This document shows positions 1-6,748 of a stretch of DNA of 18,646 nt, one piece after another (position 1 is the stretch's first letter; each line of letters begins with the position of its first letter). This DNA comes from M55B157 sp964626275 (GTDB lineage Bacteria > Actinomycetota > Actinomycetes > S36-B12). The stretch spans positions 1 to 18,646 of the forward strand of contig CAZVCZ010000024.1 in NCBI GenBank assembly GCA_964626275.1, in the 5' to 3' direction. The notes under the pieces are model-generated. The model was not told where the DNA came from, did no database searches, and saw nothing but the letters and a program-made list of their open reading frames with translations. The position numbers and the translations under genes were made by a program.

Positions 1-306
1 TCCTCGTCCAAGGTTCTGCAGGCCCTGGAATCCGCCCTCCGGGAGGAACGAGATGACAGCCATTCCACCCACGAGGCTGATGAGGCTCTCTCGCACCTGA
101 GCCGGCCTCAACTCGAAGCGCTGAAGATGATGGCCGAGGGCCTCAGCAACACCGAAATCGCCGAGCGGAGGGGAATCTCCAAGCGTGCTGCAGAAAGCCT
201 AGTGCAGCGCACCGTCGCGGCTTTGGGCATCAATCCGGATCGAAAGGTGAATCCGCGGGTGATGGCAGTGCGGATGTACTACCGGTCGGCGGGGATACCG
301 GACTGA
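1..306 (+). CDS. LuxR-family response regulator, C-terminal part (5' end outside window)
   Basis: The frame is open from base 1 to the TGA at 304-306 and gives 101 residues. The first ~18 residues (SSSKVLQALESALREE) look like the last helix of a receiver domain. After a short linker comes a complete LuxR/NarL helix-turn-helix (LSRPQLEALKMMAEGLSNTE, then IAERRGISKRAAESLVQRTV). The protein ends with a short tail containing NPRVMAVRMYY. The expected role is a cytoplasmic transcription factor controlled by phosphorylation of its receiver domain, which is not in the window. Its TGA overlaps the ATG of the next gene (TGATG), so the two are translationally coupled, and that gene's sensor kinase is the obvious partner. 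The tail after the HTH is longer than in NarL. The family is sure; the target genes are unknown. Confidence 0.88.
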   Translation, partial: SSSKVLQALESALREERDDSHSTHEADEALSHLSRPQLEALKMMAEGLSNTEIAERRGISKRAAESLVQRTVAALGINPDRKVNPRVMAVRMYYRSAGIPD

Positions 307-2012
307 TGGCGACCAGGGCTGGCTGGACAAGTCGGATCAACGCGACGAGTGCGCTGTCCCTGCCCGCGTGGCTGCTTATTGCAGTCCCCATCATCCTGGG
401 GAACACGACGATGTTGAAGGTGTTTACCTACGACACCGGAATGGCCTTTCTCGTCAGCACGGCCTCCTGGTTGGCGATCGGAGCGGTGTGGCTGATGGCG
501 CGACTCCTCATGCGGCTCGCGGGCTCGATGGACAATGAAGTCCTCTGGGTGCTGATCACGATTGCGGTCGCTGGGCTGGTCAAAGGGGCTTTTGTTTTCG
601 CTGCGGTGGATTCCCCGGTGAAGTTCATTCTGTCGGCTCTGTACTCCGTCGTCTTCTCCATCTTCGCAGCCCTTGTCGTTGATTCGTTCCGGACCCACCA
701 GGCCGCCATGGCGCGATTGAGAGAAGTTCGTCGGGCCTTGACGATCGCATCGGACCGAGCGCAGCGGGACATTGACATGCTCCGAGAGTCGACGAAGGAG
801 GCCGTCTTCAGCGCTGTCGAAGTCGCACTGGGGGATACCCAGGATCGTCGGGAGGTCGCCATTCGCCTGAAGCGTGTGACCCAGGAGGTCGTGCGCCCCA
901 TGAGTCATGAACTCGCGCGCACCGAACCCCATCCGATCCAGGTGCCCTCCCACCGCAAGCGTGGATTCCAGATGCGCTCATTGATCGATTCGACGCTTGA
1001 AAGTCGACCGTGTCACCCTGGGGTGATTACCGCCATCGTGATGATGAGTATCGGTCCCCTGCTGGTGGACTACTTCCGGTCTACGCTTGTGATTGCGCCC
1101 ATTATCGTCGGTAGCGTTGTGCTGTGGGCAACGCTGTGGGTGGCCAACTTCTTCCCCTGGCATCGTATGCCGATGTTGCTCGGAGCCAGCCTGCTCCCTG
1201 TCGTCTTGGTCGCCTCGGGGGCGCTCACATACTTCAGTATGTCCGCATTCCTTCCTCCTGTGTCGGGACCGTTCTCCGGAGGAGTGTTCTCCACCGTGTT
1301 CCTGGTGATTGTGGGAGTTGCGGTGGCGTTGCTGAACGGAGCGGAACGCCGGAAACCGATGCTCGAGGAGCGATTGATCGTCGCCAACTCTGAATTGGCG
1401 GCGGCCGTCAGCAGCGCCAATGCTCAGTTGCGGCGGGAACGTCATCAACTTGCCCAGGTTCTTCACGGAGTGGTGCAACCCCGATTGGTCGCACAGGCTG
1501 TCGAGCAGAGTAATGCTGAGGGAACCATCGATATCGATGAATTCCTGGAACAGGTAACCTCTGTGCTGATCAAGGCTGTCGATGAGCCACCGGTGGCGAA
1601 TCTTCGTGAGGCCCTAGAGGACCTGCAGTTGGTGTGGTCGGCCAACGCTGAGATCACCATCGATCTGCCCGAAGCAGTGGACAGGCTGGTGTCGCAAGAC
1701 CCGGCCATCGGCAAGGCTGTCTGCGACGTTGCTTGCGAGGCAGTACACAACGCTGTCCTGCGCGGCGGTGCGACGCGGGTGGACGTAGCGGCGGCAGCGA
1801 ACGGCGGCAACATCACCCTGTGTGTCACCAATCCGAGGCAAAGTGCTGTGGTCGGGGAGATCAGTGCTGATCGTGGACTGGGGATGACGTTGTTCGACTC
1901 TGTCACTGATTCCTGGGAGTTGTACCAGGGAGAAAGCAAGACGGTCTTCCTGGCGCACTTCACTTCAAGCAGGAAATTGACGCAGAACGAAAGGGTAGAC
2001 GCCATCCATTAG
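306..2012 (+). CDS. Membrane sensor histidine kinase, 4TM-linker-4TM type (kinase 1)
   Basis: This 568-residue kinase is coupled to the response regulator before it. Hydrophobic segments lie near residues 20-37, 46-69, 79-102 and 106-126, then 238-256, 261-282, 289-311 and 322-344. Between the two blocks is a charged, probably cytoplasmic helical linker of ~110 residues. A coiled coil (about 352-385) leads to the putative phospho-accepting H387 in QVLHGVVQPRL. A HATPase-like domain follows, with the N-box at E478/N482 (EAVHNAVLRG) and a GLGM G2 box. Two oddities are visible. The residue after H387 is Gly, where HisKA_3 kinases have Asp or Glu, and the usual DxGxG G1 box is replaced by CVTNPRQS. 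ATP binding and autokinase activity are therefore less certain than for the paralogue at 9721-11457, which shares the whole layout. The signal is unknown. The ATG is fixed by the 1-bp overlap with the regulator. Confidence 0.85.
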   Translation: MATRAGWTSRINATSALSLPAWLLIAVPIILGNTTMLKVFTYDTGMAFLVSTASWLAIGAVWLMARLLMRLAGSMDNEVLWVLITIAVAGLVKGAFVFAAVDSPVKFILSALYSVVFSIFAALVVDSFRTHQAAMARLREVRRALTIASDRAQRDIDMLRESTKEAVFSAVEVALGDTQDRREVAIRLKRVTQEVVRPMSHELARTEPHPIQVPSHRKRGFQMRSLIDSTLESRPCHPGVITAIVMMSIGPLLVDYFRSTLVIAPIIVGSVVLWATLWVANFFPWHRMPMLLGASLLPVVLVASGALTYFSMSAFLPPVSGPFSGGVFSTVFLVIVGVAVALLNGAERRKPMLEERLIVANSELAAAVSSANAQLRRERHQLAQVLHGVVQPRLVAQAVEQSNAEGTIDIDEFLEQVTSVLIKAVDEPPVANLREALEDLQLVWSANAEITIDLPEAVDRLVSQDPAIGKAVCDVACEAVHNAVLRGGATRVDVAAAANGGNITLCVTNPRQSAVVGEISADRGLGMTLFDSVTDSWELYQGESKTVFLAHFTSSRKLTQNERVDAIH

Positions 2013-2094
2013 AGTGTGTGGCAGCCTGCGTCGAGCACGTCGTCGCAGTCGATGTGATCTGCGCGATTCATAAACCCCAGGAAAGGCGCGTGAC

Positions 2095-2472
2095 ATGGAA
2101 TTCGGCCAGATCCTCTGGAGCCTCCTCATCATCTTCTTCATGGTGATGTACTTCATGATCCTGTTCTCCGTCATCATTGACATTTTCCGTCGTCATGACA
2201 TGGGCGGGGGCATGAAGGCAGTCTGGATCATCCTTCTGTTGTTCATTCCCTTCCTGTCATTGATCATCTACGTCATCATCTACGGTCAGGCCATGGGGCA
2301 ACGTCGGGCCGCGGCCATGGAGCAATCGCTGGAAGATCAGCAGCAGTACATCCGCTCGGTTGCGAAGTCGTCCTCACCTGCTGAGCAGATCGCCGAAGCT
2401 CAGCGGCTCCTCGATGCAGGGTCGATCACCCGGGAGGAGTTCGACCGTTTGAAGGCGAAGGCGCTGGCCTGA
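2095..2472 (+). CDS. Small PLDNc/SHOCT-domain membrane protein
   Basis: The protein has 125 residues. Two transmembrane helices (about 7-30 and 42-63) are joined by FRRHDMGGGMKAVW and have the spacing of the phospholipase-D-nuclease N-terminal (PLDNc) membrane module. No catalytic domain follows it. A helical, Gln-rich stretch leads to a C-terminal SHOCT motif (about 96-125: AEQIAEAQRLLDAGSITREE, then FDRLKAKAL). SHOCT is a short oligomerisation helix pair usually found at protein ends. Proteins of this build are common in actinobacteria and have no settled function; a scaffold or envelope-stress role is only a guess. The ribosome-binding site is AGGAAAGG at 2079-2086. The gene follows the kinase by 82 bp and precedes the next gene by 22 bp. 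The intervening 82 bp contains no promoter I would defend. Confidence 0.85.
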   Translation: MEFGQILWSLLIIFFMVMYFMILFSVIIDIFRRHDMGGGMKAVWIILLLFIPFLSLIIYVIIYGQAMGQRRAAAMEQSLEDQQQYIRSVAKSSSPAEQIAEAQRLLDAGSITREEFDRLKAKALA

Positions 2473-2494
2473 CCCGCGGCAGGCATCCCACAGC

Positions 2495-3817
2495 ATGACC
2501 TGGTGGCGGACACGGTCGACGCCGACCCAGATCCTGATTGCGCTGGGTGGCGCAGTCGTCATGCTTGCCGCATTGGTCTTCGCCCGGATCGCCTCGATCG
2601 TCGCCGAACCTTCTGCAGTCTTGCGCGAGGATGTGCTCGTTGCTGCTGATGCGTGGGATCCCGAACCTAAGATGCTCGCGGCGGGGCTGGGCTTCACCAA
2701 CATCATCGGTGTGCCTGGGCTAAGCCTCGATGATCTGGAGGGCAGTCGCACTCAGGTGCTACTCGCCGGCGGTGCATGGAACGATGTCACCTGCACCGCC
2801 GGCGGTGAGCCGTCTCTGGCGTCCTACACGAGCGCGGCAGCGCCCGAGGCGATCGAGTCGCTGTATGGCGACCCCGTCTACTACTCCGACGGGCTGCCGA
2901 TTGAGTTCTCGTGGCCGGTGCTGCCCAGCACGCTCCAGCCGGGTGACTTCGCCGTGACACTCAATGATGGCGCGGTTGTCACTCCGCTCGTCGCCGCTGT
3001 GTGGCCGAATTTCGAATACAACGAGCGCAGCACCGTGGTTATCTTCGGCTACTTCGGCAATCGGCTGCCACCGAGCAGCGCAGGAGCGATCTATCCGATT
3101 CGCGTGGAAGTTGTGGAGTCACAGACTCCGCTGCGACTAGCCGGACCTCAGGGCGAGGTGGTCGAAGCCGTGGGAATGTCGGCTGAGACTCGAGGTTCGC
3201 CCTACACCGATCCAGATGTTGCACCGGAAGACCGCGGGGGCCCGATCCTCGCTGCCGCGAAGATCACCCGTTACAGCTCCGAGGGAGATGAGGGGCCGCG
3301 GCTGTTCTCGCCGGGGCTATTGCCCAACCACGGGGAGGCTCTCTACGGCGAGCGGGCGCAATACCGGATTCGAGTGCTCACGACAGGGGGAATGACACCC
3401 GATGGGGTTCGCGGCATGCACCCGGATGAGTTCGAGCGGTTCTTCCGGGTGATCGCCGTGAATTCCTCGGGTGAACAGATCGAGATCACCGAGGCCGGTG
3501 TCGACTACGAGATCGACGGGGCGCGGCTGAGAGTGGAGGGTCTGGCAGATCTTGGGCTCCGTCAGGACACCTACGACGAGTGTTACTCCGAGGACAAGGA
3601 CAATCAGATCGACATCATCCTGTCCGGCGATGAGGCCGCAATGCGAGCCATCACTCGGGTTCAGATGCCGTCCACCGGGGAATACTCACCGGTGTACAAC
3701 CCGGGTGGACCCGGCGCTGCTCCGTTGCCTGACATCCGCTATTCGGCTCCCAGTCCACCGATCGATGTCGAGGTCTATCAGGGTCTCGACGATCCGCTGC
3801 AGGTCACCTATCCCTGA
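2495..3817 (+). CDS. Membrane-anchored extracytoplasmic protein of unknown function
   Basis: I do not recognise this 440-residue protein. A short basic N-terminus (MTWWRTRSTPTQ) is followed by one hydrophobic helix at about 13-33, without a lipobox Cys. It therefore looks like a signal anchor with the rest outside the membrane. The remainder is acidic and rich in Pro, Gly and Asp, with alternating short hydrophobic stretches that suggest beta-sandwich folds. Two cysteines (in DVTCTAGG and DECYSED) could form a disulfide. No enzyme motif is visible. The start lies 22 bp after the SHOCT gene without a strong ribosome-binding site, and co-transcription with the regulator/kinase/SHOCT genes is likely. 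It could be a surface or sensory accessory protein for kinase 1, which is inference from position only. Its 3' end overlaps the convergent decarboxylase gene by 10 bp. Confidence 0.75.
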   Translation: MTWWRTRSTPTQILIALGGAVVMLAALVFARIASIVAEPSAVLREDVLVAADAWDPEPKMLAAGLGFTNIIGVPGLSLDDLEGSRTQVLLAGGAWNDVTCTAGGEPSLASYTSAAAPEAIESLYGDPVYYSDGLPIEFSWPVLPSTLQPGDFAVTLNDGAVVTPLVAAVWPNFEYNERSTVVIFGYFGNRLPPSSAGAIYPIRVEVVESQTPLRLAGPQGEVVEAVGMSAETRGSPYTDPDVAPEDRGGPILAAAKITRYSSEGDEGPRLFSPGLLPNHGEALYGERAQYRIRVLTTGGMTPDGVRGMHPDEFERFFRVIAVNSSGEQIEITEAGVDYEIDGARLRVEGLADLGLRQDTYDECYSEDKDNQIDIILSGDEAAMRAITRVQMPSTGEYSPVYNPGGPGAAPLPDIRYSAPSPPIDVEVYQGLDDPLQVTYP

Positions 3818-4665
3818 TCGGCACTGGTTCCGCGAACAGAGCGTTCGGCAACATCGAGGGCGGCTGATGTGTCCCCGCTGAAGTCGGCCTCGAGGAAGGC
3901 CTCGGTCTCGGGGATCGCGAGGTGCACGTCATTGACCTGGTGGATCTGCGCGGTCACGCGCGCTGCGGACATGCCGAGCAGATGACCGCCGTGCAATCGG
4001 TCGTCGCTGATGAAGTGCAGGTGGTATCCGGCGATTCCGATGGATTGTGCGTACGTCGGGGTCCAAAAGCCCAGGATCGTCCCTGGGATATCGACGACGT
4101 CGAACAGACCCTGGTCGGCGGTGGCAGCGACGAGATCGGTTCCCGACTCATGCTTGCAGGCAGCTCGGAGATTCAGCGAGTCGAAGGTGCCGGTGATCTT
4201 GAATGCGCTGATGACATTGTTCGAGGGACGCAGACCGTCGAGTTGTGCGGTCAAGTCGTGGAGGGAGGGGACGGGGCCGAGCGATTCGGTGGAGTCGGCG
4301 ATGAAGGACACCACGGTGGCGAAGGGGGTCAACTCGTCGTCGGAGGCCTCCACGATGGAGCCGTCAGAGCGAGCCTGGAAGCAGTGCCCATCGATCAGGA
4401 TCATCTCGCCGTCTAGATCCTCGAATGTGCCGAGTCCGAGATCGCCATGTCGACGTAGGTCGGCGACGGTGACGCAGCCTTGGAAGAGCCCCTGCACGAT
4501 TGCTCCTGAGGTCGACACCTGAAAGATCGAGTGGTGCTCGACGTCAAGGGCTTCAGCAAGTGCCGCGGTGATGATGTGGTGGATGCTCTGACCACTTGAT
4601 TCCGACCGGTCGGTCACTGCTTTCCACAGGGTGTCGGACAGGCGAACTTCGATAGTGCGCGACAT
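3808..4665 (-). CDS. budA: Alpha-acetolactate decarboxylase with N-terminal ribbon-helix-helix domain
   Basis: Residues ~44-285 are an acetolactate decarboxylase (EC 4.1.1.5; 2-acetolactate to acetoin and CO2; Zn enzyme, cytoplasmic here). Family motifs are HGDLGLGTF (73-81), LDGEMI (84-89), TPFA (113-116), GYHLHFISDD (213-222) and GGHLLG (226-231). The Zn ligands known from the Brevibacillus enzyme (His194/196/207) correspond to H215, H217 and H228 with identical spacing. Catalytic Glu65, Arg145 and Glu253 correspond to E87, R167 and E274, so the enzyme looks active. The extra part is residues 1-42. A strand RTIEVRLS, helix DTLWKAVTDRSESSG and helix SIHHIITAALAEALDV match the CopG/RHH_1 DNA-binding fold. 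Bacterial family members are usually about 240 residues without this domain. The domain suggests dimeric DNA binding, perhaps self-regulation. The start is supported by a -10 box six bases upstream. The gene may also be co-transcribed with the SGNH gene 32 bp upstream. Confidence 0.9.
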   Translation of the reverse strand: MSRTIEVRLSDTLWKAVTDRSESSGQSIHHIITAALAEALDVEHHSIFQVSTSGAIVQGLFQGCVTVADLRRHGDLGLGTFEDLDGEMILIDGHCFQARSDGSIVEASDDELTPFATVVSFIADSTESLGPVPSLHDLTAQLDGLRPSNNVISAFKITGTFDSLNLRAACKHESGTDLVAATADQGLFDVVDIPGTILGFWTPTYAQSIGIAGYHLHFISDDRLHGGHLLGMSAARVTAQIHQVNDVHLAIPETEAFLEADFSGDTSAALDVAERSVRGTSADQG

Positions 4666-4671
4666 GGGGCC

Positions 4672-4677
4672 AGCCTA
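4672..4677 (-). promoter_or_regulatory. Candidate leaderless -10 box of the acetolactate decarboxylase gene
   Basis: On the minus strand TAGGCT is followed by six bases (GGCCCC) and the ATG, which is the spacing of actinobacterial leaderless promoters (TANNNT, 6-7 nt, start). No ribosome-binding site precedes the ATG, in agreement. The -35 region 17 bases upstream (TGAGCG) is poor and overlaps the end of the SGNH gene. Confidence 0.42.
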
Positions 4678-4697
4678 ATGCGGAGACGGGGAAGCGC

Positions 4698-5405
4698 TCA
4701 TGGAGCGCGAACGACCTCAGCGGCGAGATCAGCGTATGCGTCGCATCCTTCGAGATTGGGGTGGAATCCATCGGCGTAGAGCCAGTCTGGGTTGGCCTCG
4801 CTGGCGGTGAACCAGTCGAAGATGCGCACGTTCGGGTATCGATCGGTGAGCGCATAGATGGCCTCGTTTGTCCGATCCTCGAAGGTGTACCGGTCATAGT
4901 CGTTCGGGAGTTGGATGGTGGCGAAGGTGACGATGCGCTCCTCACCGAGCACGTCCATGATCGCGTCGTAGTCCTCTGCGTAGGCGCCGCCGTTCGTCCC
5001 GAGGTGGATGAGCACTCGATCGGGGAGGCTCGTTCCGTAAGCGGCGAGTTCCTCCGGTCCGGAGCCTACCGGCCGCGACTCCTCCGAATCGACATCGAAT
5101 CCGCGCTCGAGCAGACATGACTCGGCGAGGATCAAGATGGAGTCGCCATAGGCGAGGACCTCTCCCTCGTAGGGAGTGGGCGTGGGCGTCGGAGTGGGAG
5201 TTGGAGTGGGCGTCGGCGCCGGGAGTGGGGAGGAGGGAGTCGTGGGGGTCGGAGTGGGAGTAGATGCGACGGTGGGCGGCGCAGTGGTCGCGGACAGGGA
5301 AGATGATTCGGCCGGATCGGCCTGGAGGATCAGCCCGAAGCCGAGCCCGGCGGCGAAGCAGAAGGCGAAGCCGGCGCCCAGAATGACCCACTCCTTCAGG
5401 GGCAT
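4698..5405 (-). CDS. Secreted, membrane-anchored SGNH/GDSL hydrolase on a Pro-Thr stalk
   Basis: The protein has 235 residues. A signal anchor lies at about 6-28 (WVILGAGFAFCFAAGLGFGL). A Ser/Thr/Pro linker spans about 31-78 and includes an almost pure Pro-Thr run at 63-78, the type of stalk that spans an actinobacterial cell wall. The SGNH domain shows YGDSI (nucleophile S89), HLGTNGG (N138) and DGFHPN (D212, H215), that is blocks I, III and V of the SGNH family. The domain resembles the extracytoplasmic SGNH part of OatA-like acyltransferases but lacks the 10-TM acyltransferase-3 module. It could be an esterase or O-acetyl-group transferase or hydrolase on cell-wall glycans. The substrate cannot be read from the sequence. 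The ATG follows GGGAGG at good distance. It is the first gene of a likely two-gene unit with the decarboxylase. Confidence 0.83.
   Translation of the reverse strand: MPLKEWVILGAGFAFCFAAGLGFGLILQADPAESSSLSATTAPPTVASTPTPTPTTPSSPLPAPTPTPTPTPTPTPTPYEGEVLAYGDSILILAESCLLERGFDVDSEESRPVGSGPEELAAYGTSLPDRVLIHLGTNGGAYAEDYDAIMDVLGEERIVTFATIQLPNDYDRYTFEDRTNEAIYALTDRYPNVRIFDWFTASEANPDWLYADGFHPNLEGCDAYADLAAEVVRAP
5171..5268. repeat. Degenerate hexamer tandem repeat encoding the Pro-Thr stalk
   Basis: The plus strand reads as variants of GGAGTG/GGCGTG/GGCGTC repeated from the SGNH domain boundary into the linker. On the coding (minus) strand these are Pro-Thr codon pairs. Such DNA can slip, so stalk length probably varies between strains. 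Confidence 0.7.
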
Positions 5406-5524
5406 CGCGGCAGCCTCCCTTCCTCGGCGACGGCACCAGGGTACGTCGTGGTGATCCCTCGATGCTCATCCTGCTCGGCCAGTAGGTTGGGCGCTGACGA
5501 CGCTGCCAATGAGGGAGATCATGC

Positions 5525-6748
5525 ATGGAGCCCGGTGACGAGGCTGTTCGCCTCACAGCCGATCTGATCGGGATCGACTCGATCAACCCGACCCTGGTGC
5601 CAGGGGCTGCGGGTGAGTCTCAGATCGTGCAGTTCCTCGCGCATCGGCTGGCATCGAGGGGATTCGACACTCAGGTGGTCCACCCGGACGGCATGCCGGA
5701 TCGACCGAGTCTCATCGCGAGCGCGACGTTCGGGCCGGGTCCGGTCGTGGTGCTGAACGGCCATGTCGACACCGTGGGAGTCGAGGGCATGGAGGATCCC
5801 TTCACCGCACGCATCGAGGGTGATCGGCTCTTCGGCCGCGGCGCTTGCGACATGAAGGCGGGAGTGGCGGGCATGGCCGTCGCCGCGGAAATGCTCATGG
5901 CGCAGAGGCCCAAGGTCGGAACCCTCATCTGCACCTTCGTGGCGGATGAGGAGGACGCGAGCGTCGGAACGCCCTGTGTCATCGAGGCGCTGGAGAGAGA
6001 AGGGATGTCCGCCGACCTCGCGATCATCGGTGAGCCATCCTGGCTCGATATCGCTGTCGCCCATCGAGGATTCGCCGTCATGCGGGCTGACCTCCATGGT
6101 CGAGCCACGCACACCTCCCGCAAGGAGGAAGGCCTCGATGCTGTTGCGGCGATGGCGCGCCTCATCGCAGCGGTCGGCACACACGACGTTGCACTCACCA
6201 AGCGCGCCGCGCATCCGCTGGTCGGGCATGGCTCGGCAGTGGTCAGTGTGGCTCGCGGCGGGACGGCTCCCTTCACCATCGCGGCCCAAGCGCAAGCCTG
6301 GGTCGAGCGGCGAACGCTTCCCGGTGAGTCCGGTGCTGACGCCCTCTCGGAACTGCAGGACCTGCTCGAACAGGTGCAAGAGGAATACCCGGGCATCACG
6401 ACTGACGCGTCGATCGAACTAGAACGCCCCGCCTGGGAGATCACACCGGGCAGCACAGCATCGGATTTCATCGCGAACCTCACGGACGCGATGGTCACCC
6501 TGGGGCGAACAGCCCCAAAGAAGTATGGCGCGCCGTATTGGATGGAGTCGGCGTTGTGGGAGGAGGCGGGGGTGCCATCGCTGGTCTTCGGCCCCGCAGG
6601 CGGGTCTCTCCACGCCATCGACGAGTGGGTCGATGTCGATCAAGTGCGGATGTATCCGCTCGCTCTTTCCGCCGCACTCACCGAGTTCCTCACCAGTTCA
6701 ACGAACGCGTCGAGGCGGACGGCGCGTGGCCAGGAGGAGTTGTCATGA
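5525..6748 (+). CDS. M20 family (ArgE/DapE/CPG2-type) metallo-amidohydrolase
   Basis: This 407-residue protein has the complete two-metal M20 site: NGHVDTV (H80, D82), GRGACDMK (bridging D109), DEED (catalytic E142, metal E143), IGEPSW (E170) and a C-terminal GGSLHAIDEWV (H363). The dimerisation-domain histidine is in GRATHTS (H196). The family hydrolyses N-acyl or peptide bonds of amino-acid derivatives (acetylornithine deacetylase, succinyl-diaminopimelate desuccinylase, carboxypeptidase G2). The exact substrate is not readable. The motifs fit ArgE/DapE better than the HyuC/beta-ureidopropionase branch. The ATG lies 6 nt after GAGGGAGA (5511-5518); an ATG 4 bases earlier is out of frame. 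Its TGA overlaps the ATG of psuG (ATGA), so the two are translated together. This hints at a shared catabolic task, perhaps on modified nucleoside or amino-acid derivatives, which is inference. Confidence 0.88.
   Translation: MEPGDEAVRLTADLIGIDSINPTLVPGAAGESQIVQFLAHRLASRGFDTQVVHPDGMPDRPSLIASATFGPGPVVVLNGHVDTVGVEGMEDPFTARIEGDRLFGRGACDMKAGVAGMAVAAEMLMAQRPKVGTLICTFVADEEDASVGTPCVIEALEREGMSADLAIIGEPSWLDIAVAHRGFAVMRADLHGRATHTSRKEEGLDAVAAMARLIAAVGTHDVALTKRAAHPLVGHGSAVVSVARGGTAPFTIAAQAQAWVERRTLPGESGADALSELQDLLEQVQEEYPGITTDASIELERPAWEITPGSTASDFIANLTDAMVTLGRTAPKKYGAPYWMESALWEEAGVPSLVFGPAGGSLHAIDEWVDVDQVRMYPLALSAALTEFLTSSTNASRRTARGQEELS
6732..6739 (+). promoter_or_regulatory. Ribosome-binding site that fixes the psuG start
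   Basis: AGGAGGAG ends five bases before the ATG at 6745. This perfect site, inside the end of the M20 gene, shows that psuG begins here and not further upstream in the same open frame. Confidence 0.8.

Noticed and set aside
3922..4522. Plus-strand open frames of 164 and 170 residues opposite the decarboxylase
   Set aside because: They are antisense shadows of a gene whose catalytic residues are all conserved, and they have no family features.
5171..5268. CRISPR-like or intergenic tandem repeat
   Set aside because: Units are six bases without spacers and translate to the Pro-Thr linker of an SGNH protein.
6538..6744. Longer psuG with 69 extra N-terminal residues
   Set aside because: The extension overlaps the conserved end of the M20 gene and is low-complexity Arg-rich text. 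AGGAGGAG just before ATG 6745 and the PsuG family length set the shorter start.
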